From Bacillota bacterium (GTDB lineage: Bacteria > Bacillota > Clostridia > Oscillospirales > Oscillospiraceae): 64,000 bases of DNA. The stretch spans positions 1 to 64,000 of the forward strand of contig JAEWRY010000027.1 of NCBI GenBank assembly GCA_023459875.1, read 5' to 3'. The translations under genes were made by a program, and so were the position numbers. This document shows, piece by piece, positions 46,936 to 55,511 of this stretch (positions are counted from its first letter, which is position 1; the number at the start of each line of letters is the position of its first letter). Below the pieces are notes generated by a model, which worked only from the letters and a program-made list of their open reading frames with translations, searched no databases and had not been told where the DNA came from.

Positions 46936-46963
46936 TTGAAATTTGTATAACAGATTTTAAAAT
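46936..46963 (+). promoter_or_regulatory. Probable promoter for topA
   Basis: TTGAAA (46936-46941), 16-bp spacer, TAAAAT (46958-46963) in an AT-rich 144-base gap after dprA. Confidence 0.5.
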
Positions 46964-47032
46964 CTATAAACTTAAATGGAACTTAGTGATTCTGTCCCGA
47001 AGATTAAGTCACAAACCTGGAGGTCATTGCCT

Positions 47033-49480
47033 GTGTCAAAAACAAACCTGGTCATTGTGGAATCCCCCGCAAAGGCCAAAACAATCGGAAAATATTTAGG
47101 TCCCGGCTATCAGGTGAAGGCCTCCATGGGTCATGTCCGTGATTTGCCGAAGAGTAAGCTGGGCGTTGATATAGAGGGCGGTTTTATCCCCAATTACCAG
47201 CCCATCGAGGGTAAGCAGAACGTGATTTCCGAGCTGAGCAGCGCGGCGAAGACAAGCGCCAAGGTCTTCCTCGCCACCGACCCGGACCGGGAGGGCGAGG
47301 CCATTTCCTGGCATCTCAAAGAGCTTCTGGGAATTCCTGACGATAAAACCTACCGGGTCACCTTCAACGAAATCACAAAAAACGTGGTGAAAAACTCCAT
47401 CGAAGCGCCCCGGGCTATCGATCAGGACCTGGTGGACGCTCAGCAGGCGCGCCGTATCCTGGACCGCATCGTCGGGTATCAGCTCTCGCCGCTGCTCTGG
47501 AAAAAAGTCCGCCGCGGGCTCTCCGCCGGCCGGGTTCAATCCGTGGCCGCCCGCCTCGTCGCCGAAAGGGAAGAGGAGATTGGAAAATTCCAGCCGGAGG
47601 AGTATTGGTCCCTGGAGGCCGATCTTCACCGCACCGCGCCCAACCGGGGCGAATTTAAGGCTCAGTTCTATTCCCGCGGGAAAGAAAAGGAACTCAAAAA
47701 CCGCGAGGCGGTGGACGCTGTCACGGAGCTTGTCTCCGGCACGCCCTTTACCGTCTCCGACGTAAAGCGCCAGGATAAGAACCGTTCGCCGGCGCCTCCC
47801 TTTATCACCAGCACCCTCCAGCAGGAGGCCTCGCGCAAGCTTAACATGACCCCCCAGAGGACCATGTCCATCGCCTCCCAGCTCTACGAAGGCATCGACA
47901 TCGCCGGAGAGGGCACCGTCGGCCTCATCACCTATATGAGAACCGACTCCCTGCGGCTCTCCGAGGAGGCCCTGGACGCCGCCAAGCAGTTCATCGTGGG
48001 ACGTTACGGCAAGGATTACTATCCGCCCCAGACCCGGCGCTATAAGGTGAAATCGGGCGCCCAGGACGCCCATGAGGCCATCCGGCCCTCCAACGTGAAT
48101 CTTGTGCCGGAGGACGTAAAAAAAGACCTTACCGCGGACCAGTACCGGCTTTACAGGCTGATCTGGAGCCGTTTTCTCGCCTGCCAGATGGCTTCCGCCG
48201 TCTACGACAGCGTTACCATCGAGGTTACCTCGGCGGACTGCATCTTCAGAGCGACCCACGCCTCCCTCAAATTCGCGGGCTTTACCGCCGTCTACGAGGA
48301 GGGCCGCGACGAAGAAAGCGTTGTCAAGCAGTCGCCCCTTCCCGACCTCAAGGTCGGAGAAAGCCTTACTCTCAAGGAACTCAGGCCCGAGCAGCATTTC
48401 ACCCAGCCGCCCGCCCGGTATACCGAAGCAACCCTCATCCGTGCGCTGGAGGAGAAGGGGATCGGCAGGCCGTCCACTTACGCGCCCATTATCTCCACCA
48501 TTTTAGACCGGGAGTATGTGGTCAAGGAGGGCAAATATCTGCGCACCACCCCCCTGGGCAAGGTCGTTACCGACCTCATCGAAGATAAATTCACGAACAT
48601 CGTGAATTACGATTTTACCGCCAACATGGAGCGCCGCCTGGATGAGATTGAGGCCGGCAAGGAGCAGTGGAAAAAGGTGCTTGCCGATTTCTACGGGGAT
48701 TTCGCCTCCGACCTCAAGCAGGCGGAAGCCGACCTGGACGGCAAGCGCATCAAGGTGCCCGACGAGGTATCCGACGAGGTCTGCGACGTCTGCGGGAGAA
48801 ATCTGGTGGTCAAGTCGGGACGGTTCGGACGTTTCCTGGCTTGTCCCGGGTTCCCGGACTGCACCTTCACCAAGCCCCTGGTGGTGGAAATGCCGGGCCG
48901 CTGCCCCAAGTGCGCAGGCCGCATTCTCAAAAAGACCTCCAAAAAGGGCTATACCTACTACGGCTGCGAATTTAACTCCGACAAGGGCGATAAACACTGC
49001 GACTTCATGACCTGGGACGTCCCGCTCAAGGAAGATTGCCCCGTGTGCGGCCAGACCTTATTCAAAAAGTCGGGCCGCGGCTATAAAAAACCCTTCTGCG
49101 CCAACCCGGAGTGCTCCGCTTTCCTCCCGGAGGACAAACGCGGCGGATACCACAAGAAGACCGAGTCCGCGGCTGGGGAGGCCGAGGCGAAAGAAGAGCA
49201 AGCCGCGTCCAAGAAAACCGCTTCCAAAAAAGTTGCGGAAAAGAAACCTTCCGCCGGGAAGACTTCTGCGAAAAAGAAGGCTCCCGTAAAAACACCTGCG
49301 GCTAAAAAAGCGGAAACAACCTCTGAAACGACCGCAAAGAAGAAAGCGCCCGATAAAAAGAAGCCCGCAGGAAAGCCTGCCGCAAAAAAGACAGCGGTCA
49401 AAAAGTCTCCAGCCAAAAAGACCGCTGCGGGGAATACCGCCTCCCGCGCGAAAGCCGCCGCGAAAACGGCGCTTAAATGA
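47033..49480 (+). CDS. topA: DNA topoisomerase I with Lys/Ala-rich tail
   Basis: About 815 residues. The Toprim domain begins VIVESPAKAKTIGKYLG and includes TDPDREGEAISWHL. The catalytic Tyr is in TVGLITYMRTDSLRLS. Three four-Cys zinc fingers follow (CDVCGRN, CPKCAGR and CPVCGQT). After the last finger comes a tail of about 95 residues made almost entirely of Lys, Ala, Pro, Ser and Thr (repeats like AKKKAP, AAKKTA), resembling histone H1 tails. The start is GTG 47033 with GGAGG 9 bases upstream. It overlaps trmFO by 4 bases. Confidence 0.97.
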   Translation: MSKTNLVIVESPAKAKTIGKYLGPGYQVKASMGHVRDLPKSKLGVDIEGGFIPNYQPIEGKQNVISELSSAAKTSAKVFLATDPDREGEAISWHLKELLGIPDDKTYRVTFNEITKNVVKNSIEAPRAIDQDLVDAQQARRILDRIVGYQLSPLLWKKVRRGLSAGRVQSVAARLVAEREEEIGKFQPEEYWSLEADLHRTAPNRGEFKAQFYSRGKEKELKNREAVDAVTELVSGTPFTVSDVKRQDKNRSPAPPFITSTLQQEASRKLNMTPQRTMSIASQLYEGIDIAGEGTVGLITYMRTDSLRLSEEALDAAKQFIVGRYGKDYYPPQTRRYKVKSGAQDAHEAIRPSNVNLVPEDVKKDLTADQYRLYRLIWSRFLACQMASAVYDSVTIEVTSADCIFRATHASLKFAGFTAVYEEGRDEESVVKQSPLPDLKVGESLTLKELRPEQHFTQPPARYTEATLIRALEEKGIGRPSTYAPIISTILDREYVVKEGKYLRTTPLGKVVTDLIEDKFTNIVNYDFTANMERRLDEIEAGKEQWKKVLADFYGDFASDLKQAEADLDGKRIKVPDEVSDEVCDVCGRNLVVKSGRFGRFLACPGFPDCTFTKPLVVEMPGRCPKCAGRILKKTSKKGYTYYGCEFNSDKGDKHCDFMTWDVPLKEDCPVCGQTLFKKSGRGYKKPFCANPECSAFLPEDKRGGYHKKTESAAGEAEAKEEQAASKKTASKKVAEKKPSAGKTSAKKKAPVKTPAAKKAETTSETTAKKKAPDKKKPAGKPAAKKTAVKKSPAKKTAAGNTASRAKAAAKTALK

Positions 49481-50793
49481 TGGAACCCGTCGTTGTGATC
49501 GGGGCCGGACTCGCAGGGAGCGAAGCGGCCTGGCAAATAGCTGAGCGGGGTATCCCTGTCGAGCTGCGCGAGATGAAGCCGGTAAAGCGCACGGACGCCC
49601 ACCATACCGATCTGTTCGGCGAGCTGGTTTGCTCCAACTCCCTTCGTTCCGACCAGCTGGAAAACGCGGTGGGCCTGCTGAAGGAAGAACTACGGCGGCT
49701 GGGTTCCCTGATCCTCTCCTGCGCGGACCAAACCCGGGTGGAAGCGGGCGGCGCGCTGGCAGTGGACCGCCTGGGTTTTTCGCAGCTGATCACGGAGAAA
49801 ATAACAAGTCACCCTTTGATCACGGTAAAAACGGGCGAGGTGACCGAGCTGCCGGAATCGGGAGACGTGGTGATCGCCACCGGGCCTCTCACCTCGGACA
49901 GCCTTGCGGAGTCTATCCGCGCGCGGTTCCCCGAGAGCGACTACCTCCATTTTTTCGACGCAGCGGCGCCCCTCGTTACCTTTGAGAGCGTTGATCTCTC
50001 TTCGGCCTGGTTCGCCTCCCGGTACGACAAGGGAACAGCTGATTATGTAAACTGTCCTATGTCGGCGGAGGAGTACGACGCTTTCTGGAACGCCCTTCGC
50101 ACGGCGCAGGAAGCCGAGGTCCACGGTTTTGAAGACAAGTGTGTTTTTGAAGGCTGCATGCCGGTGGAGGTCATGGCCCGGAGAGGCCGGGATACATTGC
50201 GGTACGGCCCCCTCAAACCCCGTGGCCTGCGCGACCCCAAAACGGGAAGGGAGCCCTATGCGGTGGTGCAGCTCCGCCGGGACAACGCCCTGGGGAGCGT
50301 CTACAATCTGGTGGGATTCCAGACCCACCTGAAGTTTCCGGAGCAGAAGCGTGTCTTTTCGCTCATTCCCGCGCTCCGCAACGCGGATTTTGTCAGATAT
50401 GGGGTCATGCACCGCAACACGTATTTGAATTCCCCCCGGTTTTTAGACCGTTATTACCGGGTAAAAAAAGAGCCCAGGCTTTGTTTTGCCGGCCAGGTCA
50501 CGGGAGTGGAGGGCTATGTGGAGTCAACCGCGTCCGGTTTTCTGGCGTCCGTGGAGCTCGCCAGACGGCTTATGGGACAGGCTCCGGTTGATTTCCCCAG
50601 GGAAACCGCCGTGGGAGCGCTTGCGTACTATGTAAGCGACGAAAGCGTAACCGACTTCCAGCCGATGAATGTGAACTTCGGCATCATTCCGCCTCTGGAT
50701 CACCGGGTGAGGGGCAAGCGGAACAAAAACGCCGAGATCTCCCAAAGAGCGCTAGCGAGCCTTGAAGCGTTGGATATGAAACTAAGCTTCTAG
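49477..50793 (+). CDS. trmFO: Methylenetetrahydrofolate-tRNA-(uracil-5-)-methyltransferase TrmFO
   Basis: A 438-residue flavoprotein making ribothymidine at tRNA position 54 with folate as carbon donor. VVVIGAGLAGSEAAWQIAERG is the FAD Rossmann motif. FGELVCSNSLRSD and FEGCMPVEVMARRGRDTLRYGPLKPRGL contain family Cys residues. AGQVTGVEGYVESTASG is a late signature. The start ATG 49477 (or 49480) overlaps the topA stop. Confidence 0.96.
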   Translation: MMEPVVVIGAGLAGSEAAWQIAERGIPVELREMKPVKRTDAHHTDLFGELVCSNSLRSDQLENAVGLLKEELRRLGSLILSCADQTRVEAGGALAVDRLGFSQLITEKITSHPLITVKTGEVTELPESGDVVIATGPLTSDSLAESIRARFPESDYLHFFDAAAPLVTFESVDLSSAWFASRYDKGTADYVNCPMSAEEYDAFWNALRTAQEAEVHGFEDKCVFEGCMPVEVMARRGRDTLRYGPLKPRGLRDPKTGREPYAVVQLRRDNALGSVYNLVGFQTHLKFPEQKRVFSLIPALRNADFVRYGVMHRNTYLNSPRFLDRYYRVKKEPRLCFAGQVTGVEGYVESTASGFLASVELARRLMGQAPVDFPRETAVGALAYYVSDESVTDFQPMNVNFGIIPPLDHRVRGKRNKNAEISQRALASLEALDMKLSF

Positions 50794-50932
50794 GGTTAAA
50801 GAGTCTTTGGGAGAGCCGGAAACCGGATTTGGCTTCCAGCGCAAGCCGTGCGCTGTACGATATCGATGCCAAAGAATGCTCCGTAACCGAAGGTTTGCTT
50901 GATTGGGTATACACAGAAAGAAGGTATTTTAC

Positions 50933-51958
50933 ATGAAAATAATCCTTGACGCCATGGGGGGCGACAACGCCCCTGCTTCCAATGTCACGGGTGCCCTGGA
51001 CGCCGCCAGAGAATATGGTGTTGAAATCATACTGGTGGGCCGCGGGGATCAGATTTTAAAAGTTTTGGAGGATAACGGCGTAAGGGAGCTGCCCGCCGGG
51101 GTGGAGATTGCCCATGCCGATCAGGTGGTGGAGATCTGCGACAACCCGGCAACCGCGTTTAAAGAAAAAAAGGACTCCTCCCTCACGGTAGGCTTGGAAC
51201 TTTTAAGGGATGGGACGGGCGACGCATTTGTCTCCGCGGGCAGCACCGGCGCTCTTCTTTCCGCCGCGACGCTGATGGTTAAAAGAGTGAAGGGCATCCG
51301 CCGGGCGGCATTGGCTCCCGTCGTACCCACCGGCAACGGCGGAGCCGTTCTCATCGACTGCGGCGCCACCGCCGAGTGTACGCCCGAATACCTTCTTCAG
51401 TTTGCCTACATGGGCTCCTACTATGCCGAGCGGGTGATGGGGCGGCCCGAGCCGCGGGTGGGTCTGCTCAATATCGGCGCCGAGCCCTCCAAAGGAATGG
51501 ATCTGCAGAGGGAAGCCTACGAGCTGTTAAAACAGGCGGGCGAAGAGGGAAGAATCCACTTCGTGGGCAACGTGGAGGCCAGCCAGGCCGTGGAAGGCGC
51601 CGTTGACGTCATCGTGTGCGACGGCTATTCGGGCAACATTTTTCTCAAGACCATGGAGGGAACCGGGCTTTTCCTGTCCCATCAGATCAAAGCCATGTTC
51701 ACGAAAAACACGCTCACCAAGCTGGCGGCCGTCCTGGTTTCCGACGGGATCAAGGACATTAAAAAGCTTTTTGACGCCGGGGAGGTCGGCGGCACCGCGC
51801 TCATCGGAATCGCCAAGCCGGTGATCAAGGCCCACGGATCGTCCGACGCTTACGCCATTAAAAACGCCATCCGCCAGGCCATGCAGTTTACCTCCGCCGG
51901 AATTATTGAGGACATCTCCGAGAACATTTCGTTCATGCGGATCGGCGAAAAGGCGTAG
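50933..51958 (+). CDS. plsX: Phosphate acyltransferase PlsX
   Basis: A 341-residue enzyme converting acyl-ACP to acyl-phosphate for phospholipid synthesis. Landmarks are LDAMGGDNAP at the N-terminus, FVSAGSTGALL and VGLLNIGAEPSKG in the core, and CDGYSGNIFLKTMEGTG. The start is ATG 50933 after AAGAAGG. It is followed by acpP and rnc, the usual plsX-acpP-rnc cluster, here without fabD/fabG between. Confidence 0.96.
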   Translation: MKIILDAMGGDNAPASNVTGALDAAREYGVEIILVGRGDQILKVLEDNGVRELPAGVEIAHADQVVEICDNPATAFKEKKDSSLTVGLELLRDGTGDAFVSAGSTGALLSAATLMVKRVKGIRRAALAPVVPTGNGGAVLIDCGATAECTPEYLLQFAYMGSYYAERVMGRPEPRVGLLNIGAEPSKGMDLQREAYELLKQAGEEGRIHFVGNVEASQAVEGAVDVIVCDGYSGNIFLKTMEGTGLFLSHQIKAMFTKNTLTKLAAVLVSDGIKDIKKLFDAGEVGGTALIGIAKPVIKAHGSSDAYAIKNAIRQAMQFTSAGIIEDISENISFMRIGEKA

Positions 51959-51982
51959 TGCGGAAGATTTCGGAAAAAGCTA

Positions 51983-52011
51983 TTGACATCGTATAAAATT
52001 TTTCCTATGAT
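51983..52011 (+). promoter_or_regulatory. sigma-A promoter for acpP
   Basis: TTGACA (51983-51988), 17-bp spacer, TATGAT (52006-52011). Transcription would start about 35 bases before the SD AAAGGAG. Confidence 0.8.
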
Positions 52012-52053
52012 GGGGATACGGATGGAACCGCCGTCTGAAAAGGAGTCGTGTTT

Positions 52054-52290
52054 ATGATATTTGAAAAAATTGCGGATCTGATTGCAGAGCAGTTCAGCGT
52101 GGATCTTAACTCCATTACAATGGATACCACCTTTAAGGATGATTTGGGTGCGGACTCTTTGGATATCGTAGAACTGTCCATGGCGTTGGAAGAAGAGTAC
52201 GGCTTGGACGAAATGGAAGAGAAGGAAATTACCAGGATCATCACCGTGGGCGATCTGGTAAGATATCTGCAGAACAAGCTTGACATGTGA
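52054..52290 (+). CDS. acpP: Acyl carrier protein
   Basis: A 78-residue acidic four-helix protein. The phosphopantetheine attachment Ser lies in DDLGADSLDIVEL. The start is ATG 52054, because AAAGGAG is 8 bases away; an in-frame GTG at 52048 is too close. It carries acyl chains for fatty-acid synthesis and PlsX. It has its own promoter and terminator, so it can be expressed far above its neighbours. Confidence 0.97.
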   Translation: MIFEKIADLIAEQFSVDLNSITMDTTFKDDLGADSLDIVELSMALEEEYGLDEMEEKEITRIITVGDLVRYLQNKLDM

Positions 52291-52302
52291 AAAAGCAAAC
52301 GG

Positions 52303-52333
52303 AAGCCCCGCTGCAGAGCACGGCGGGGCTTTT
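52303..52333 (+). terminator. acpP terminator abutting the rnc start region
   Basis: Perfect 9-bp stem 52303-52311/52323-52331 plus T residues, 19 bases before the rnc start. Most transcripts should stop here, lowering RNase III expression relative to acpP. Confidence 0.75.
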
Positions 52334-52351
52334 ATGTATGAGGGCATGGTA

Positions 52352-53026
52352 ATGAAAATACTGGAGGAAAAATTAGGTTATACATTCCGAAACCCGACGC
52401 TGCTCATGAACGCGCTGACGCACAGCTCCTATGCCAACGAGCACCGGGACGCGGGTCTTTCCAGCAACGAGCGGCTGGAGTTTCTGGGCGATTCCGTTCT
52501 TGGCTTTATCGTTGCCGACCATCTTTTCCGCACGCGGCCCGACTATCCCGAAGGCGACCTGACCAGAATCAGGGCCAGTCTGGTCTGCGAAACCAATCTG
52601 GTGGAAGCGGCAAAAAAACTGGATCTGGGCGCTTATCTGAAACTGGGAAGGGGAGAGGAAAGCGGCGGAGGCCGGTCTCGCCCCTCCATCATGGCGGACG
52701 CGGTGGAGGCTGTGATCGCCGCCGTCTACCTGGACGGCGGCGTCGGGCAGGCCCGAAAGCTGATCGGCAGCCTCGTTTTGGAGGGAGAGGGCGAGGAAGC
52801 CGGCGCGGGGAGAGACTATAAAACGGCTCTTCAGGAACTGGTGCAGCGGGAAAACGGGACCGTACTTGCATACCATCTGGTGGATGAGCAGGGTCCCGAC
52901 CACGCAAAAGTTTTTACCGTTGAAGTGACCCTGAACGGCTTACCCGTTGGAACCGGAACCGGCCACAGCAAAAAAGAGGCGGAACAGGCCGCTGCCAAGG
53001 CGGCCATAGAGAAACTTCAACGATAA
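52352..53026 (+). CDS. rnc: Ribonuclease III
   Basis: A 224-residue enzyme. The catalytic signature is ERLEFLGDSVLGFIV (about residues 37-51). The second acidic pair is in MADAVEAVIAAVYLDGG. A C-terminal dsRNA-binding domain (about 150-224) ends GHSKKEAEQAAAKAAIEKL. It processes rRNA precursors and other duplex RNA, of which this genome may have much, given its hairpins. The start is ATG 52352 after GAGGG; upstream in-frame ATGs at 52334 and 52346 lack suitable spacing. Confidence 0.95.
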   Translation: MKILEEKLGYTFRNPTLLMNALTHSSYANEHRDAGLSSNERLEFLGDSVLGFIVADHLFRTRPDYPEGDLTRIRASLVCETNLVEAAKKLDLGAYLKLGRGEESGGGRSRPSIMADAVEAVIAAVYLDGGVGQARKLIGSLVLEGEGEEAGAGRDYKTALQELVQRENGTVLAYHLVDEQGPDHAKVFTVEVTLNGLPVGTGTGHSKKEAEQAAAKAAIEKLQR

Positions 53027-53048
53027 AATATTCGTCCCAACGCGACGG

Positions 53049-53084
53049 ATGCTCTGAAAAGAGATTGTCTTTTCAGAGCATTTG
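53049..53084 (+). terminator. rnc terminator
   Basis: Perfect 13-bp stem 53049-53061/53069-53081 with a 7-base loop; the T tract is short. Confidence 0.75.
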
Positions 53085-53183
53085 CTGTAACATGAAACAA
53101 TCACAAAAAACGTTTCAAATGATAAAATGAAGAGTAAACCGCGTGTTTGCAGCCGGTTAATAATTATTATGGAGGAAACAGGC

Positions 53184-54077
53184 GTGGATCCCAGCCGGAA
53201 AATCATGATACTGGCCCTCACGGCGACAGGGGCGTTTTTTCTGATTGCGCTCATAAAAAACATCAGGCGCAACGGAGAACTGCTGCACAAGGCTCCCGGA
53301 AAGGTACCTGTCTTATGTCTCTGCCAGTTTGCCGTGTATTTCTGCACCGCCTTCGGCCTTTCCGATTACACGATGAACGCGGCGCTGCTTCGTCCCATGG
53401 GGCTTGTGCGGGACGAGGACCTGCCAGGCACCCTCCTTGCGGCGGCGTCCATTCCCTCCGTGGAGCTCGCGGTTTTATATGTGCTGCGCTTTCCCGTGCC
53501 GGTGCCGCTCCTGCTGGCCTATACCGTTCCCCTCATGCTCGGCATCACGCTGGGCGCGCGGGTCGGAAGCAGGCTTTCCGGGAACGTCATCCGGATCGTC
53601 ATGGGCTGCGGCATGACCCTGTCGGCGGCGGTTCTGATGATCCGTCTGCTCGCTCACAAGGCGGATGGCGGAACGCTGACCGCCCTGGCCTATAACCAGA
53701 TGATCTTGCTCGGAATCGTCATGTTCTTTCTGGGCGCCTTCAACACCATCGGCTTCGGCGCCAAAACGCCCGCCATGGCGCTGCTGCTCACCATGGGGCT
53801 TGCGCCCCAGAGCGTACTCGCCCTTGCCATGACCGGCGCGGGTTTCGGAGCGCCCTGCGGGGGCTACCAGTATGTGAGATGCTGCCGTTATCAGCCCAAG
53901 GTGGTCCTATCAGCAGTGATTTTTGGCTCACTGGCGGCCCTCTTGGGCGGAGTGTTTGTTTCCAGAGTGAGCTCCGGGGCGCTTCAATGGATCATGGTGG
54001 GCATCATGTTATATACCGCGGCCGATCTGCTGCTGCACAAAAAATCTCAGCCGGAGCCTAAGGAGGCAAAATTATGA
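53184..54077 (+). CDS. Eight-helix membrane protein, possibly TauE/SafE (TSUP) type
   Basis: About 297 residues with around eight hydrophobic helices in two halves. The second half (GIVMFFLGAFNTIGFGAKTPAMALLLTMGLAPQSVLALAMTGAGFGAPCGGYQYVR) has the Gly/Pro-rich re-entrant style of TSUP permeases, which export sulfite, sulfonates or similar anions. The match is by feel, not firm. The start is GTG 53184, 8 bases after GGAGG; ATG 53169 lacks an SD. It overlaps the pyridoxamine kinase gene (ATGA), so a link to B6 supply is possible but untested. Confidence 0.6.
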   Translation: MDPSRKIMILALTATGAFFLIALIKNIRRNGELLHKAPGKVPVLCLCQFAVYFCTAFGLSDYTMNAALLRPMGLVRDEDLPGTLLAAASIPSVELAVLYVLRFPVPVPLLLAYTVPLMLGITLGARVGSRLSGNVIRIVMGCGMTLSAAVLMIRLLAHKADGGTLTALAYNQMILLGIVMFFLGAFNTIGFGAKTPAMALLLTMGLAPQSVLALAMTGAGFGAPCGGYQYVRCCRYQPKVVLSAVIFGSLAALLGGVFVSRVSSGALQWIMVGIMLYTAADLLLHKKSQPEPKEAKL

Positions 54078-54913
54078 ATCGTACGCCGAGAGTCGCGGCA
54101 GTCCACGACATATCCGCGCTTGGCCGCTGTTCGCTTACCGTCATCCTGCCCGTGCTTTCGGTCATGGGCGTGCAGTGCTGTCCCCTTCAGACGGCTTACC
54201 TCTCCGCACACACCGCCTTTCCCGCGTCAAAGGAAGCGGCTTTTCTGGATATGACGGAAGAGATGGCGCAGACCCTGCGCCACTGGAGAGAACTGAAGGT
54301 GGAATTCGACGCCATCTACAGCGGCTTTCTTGGCTCGAAAGCTCAGATTGAACTGCTGGACGGTTTTATCTCGTCCTTCCGCCGGAAGGACACTCTGGTT
54401 TTGGTTGATCCCGTTCTGGGCGACCACGGAAAGCTCTACCGCACCTTTGACGACGAAATGTGCCGCTATATGGGCTCTCTTGCTTCCGAGGCCGACCTTA
54501 TTACGCCCAACCTCACCGAAGCCGCCCTTCTTCTGGGGGAACGCTATGAAAACGCGCCGGGGAATGGGACCGGGATCGAGGATTGGCTTACCAGACTTTC
54601 GCGGAAGGGCAGACGCTCGGTTGTCATAACCGGCGTGCGCCTCAATCCGGGACAGGTTGGCGCCTGCTGCTTCGACCGTGAAACCGGAAAGTGCGATTCC
54701 TCCATGGCGGAGGAGGTCCCCGGCGAGTTCTCCGGCACAGGCGACCTTTTCGCGGCTGTTTGCTTGGGAGCCCTCCTGCGCGGGAATAGCCTTGCCGCGG
54801 CGATGGATCTGGCGGTCCGCTTTGTCTCCCGCTGCACCGGGGATACTTTTAAGAAAAGCACACCTCTTTTGTGCGGTGTAGAATTTGAAGGATTATTACC
54901 TTATTTACTATAA
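54074..54913 (+). CDS. pdxK: Pyridoxamine/pyridoxal kinase
   Basis: A 279-residue ribokinase-fold enzyme that phosphorylates B6 vitamers. VAAVHDISALGRCSLTVILPVLSVMG at the start and LVDPVLGDHGKLY in the middle are typical of PdxY/PdxK. ITPNLTEAALLLG and the catalytic FSGTGDLFAAVCLG (Asp base) are conserved. It is the second gene of a two-gene operon. Confidence 0.93.
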   Translation: MNRTPRVAAVHDISALGRCSLTVILPVLSVMGVQCCPLQTAYLSAHTAFPASKEAAFLDMTEEMAQTLRHWRELKVEFDAIYSGFLGSKAQIELLDGFISSFRRKDTLVLVDPVLGDHGKLYRTFDDEMCRYMGSLASEADLITPNLTEAALLLGERYENAPGNGTGIEDWLTRLSRKGRRSVVITGVRLNPGQVGACCFDRETGKCDSSMAEEVPGEFSGTGDLFAAVCLGALLRGNSLAAAMDLAVRFVSRCTGDTFKKSTPLLCGVEFEGLLPYLL

Positions 54914-55037
54914 ATATCCAGATTATTGATAGAAATTGTCGAAACTATTCGAAATGTTTCTCTTTCAAAAGGTAAATTGATCCCATATAATGAGAAAGGA
55001 GTTAGTCAAAACAAGGAGGATAAGGGAGGAAAAGTGC

Positions 55038-55313
55038 ATGAAGGAGCTCTACGTGGGGCGAGTCACTGCGCAAAGCGAGAACGGTGTAGATCACAGTTAT
55101 GACTACTCAGTACTCATTGACGAAATGCGGGTTGGCAATGGCTTTTTTTGCGAGAGCTACGGCGTCAAGGTAAGCGCCGGCGACGCAAAAGAAGTGGCGA
55201 TGATTCCGAACATCACGGTCAGCATCTCGCGCATCGACGAACTCACGGAACTTCTTTTACGTAATGTAGTTACTCCTTGTACATTGGTGGACGTAGTGTC
55301 CGATTGGCTGTAA
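55038..55313 (+). CDS. DUF6514 family small protein
   Basis: A 91-residue protein. The middle part YDYSVLIDEMRVGNGFFCESYGVKV and the C-terminal half ISRIDELTELLLRNVVTPCTLVDVVSDWL resemble DUF6514, found in Clostridia and of unknown function. No signal peptide or membrane segment. The start is ATG 55038, after GGGAGG. A possible TATAAT sits at 54986-54991 with a poor -35. Confidence 0.7.
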   Translation: MKELYVGRVTAQSENGVDHSYDYSVLIDEMRVGNGFFCESYGVKVSAGDAKEVAMIPNITVSISRIDELTELLLRNVVTPCTLVDVVSDWL

Positions 55314-55317
55314 ATTC

Positions 55318-55354
55318 AAACCGTTATCTCCGCAAAATGCAGAGATAACGGTTT
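55318..55354 (+). terminator. First terminator after the DUF6514 gene
   Basis: Perfect 13-bp stem 55318-55330/55342-55354, loop of 11 bases, followed by ATTTG. Placed 5 bases after the stop. Confidence 0.75.
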
Positions 55355-55413
55355 ATTTGCTGTATCCGGCAGACGGGATATTGCCCAAAAAGATGGTTTT
55401 GTTTAATAATTTG

Positions 55414-55452
55414 GACGGAGACCGCTCAAACAGGGGTGTCTCCGTCTTTTTT
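55414..55452 (+). terminator. Second, stronger terminator 60 bases further on
   Basis: Perfect 9-bp stem 55414-55422/55438-55446 followed by six T. Between the two terminators lie about 60 bases with no gene, so either this is back-up termination or a short RNA lies in between. Confidence 0.85.
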
Positions 55453-55511
55453 CGTTCACAACAGGTTTCCCTCCGGCATAGTTTGGTATATATCATGTTG
55501 GAGGGGCAGCT

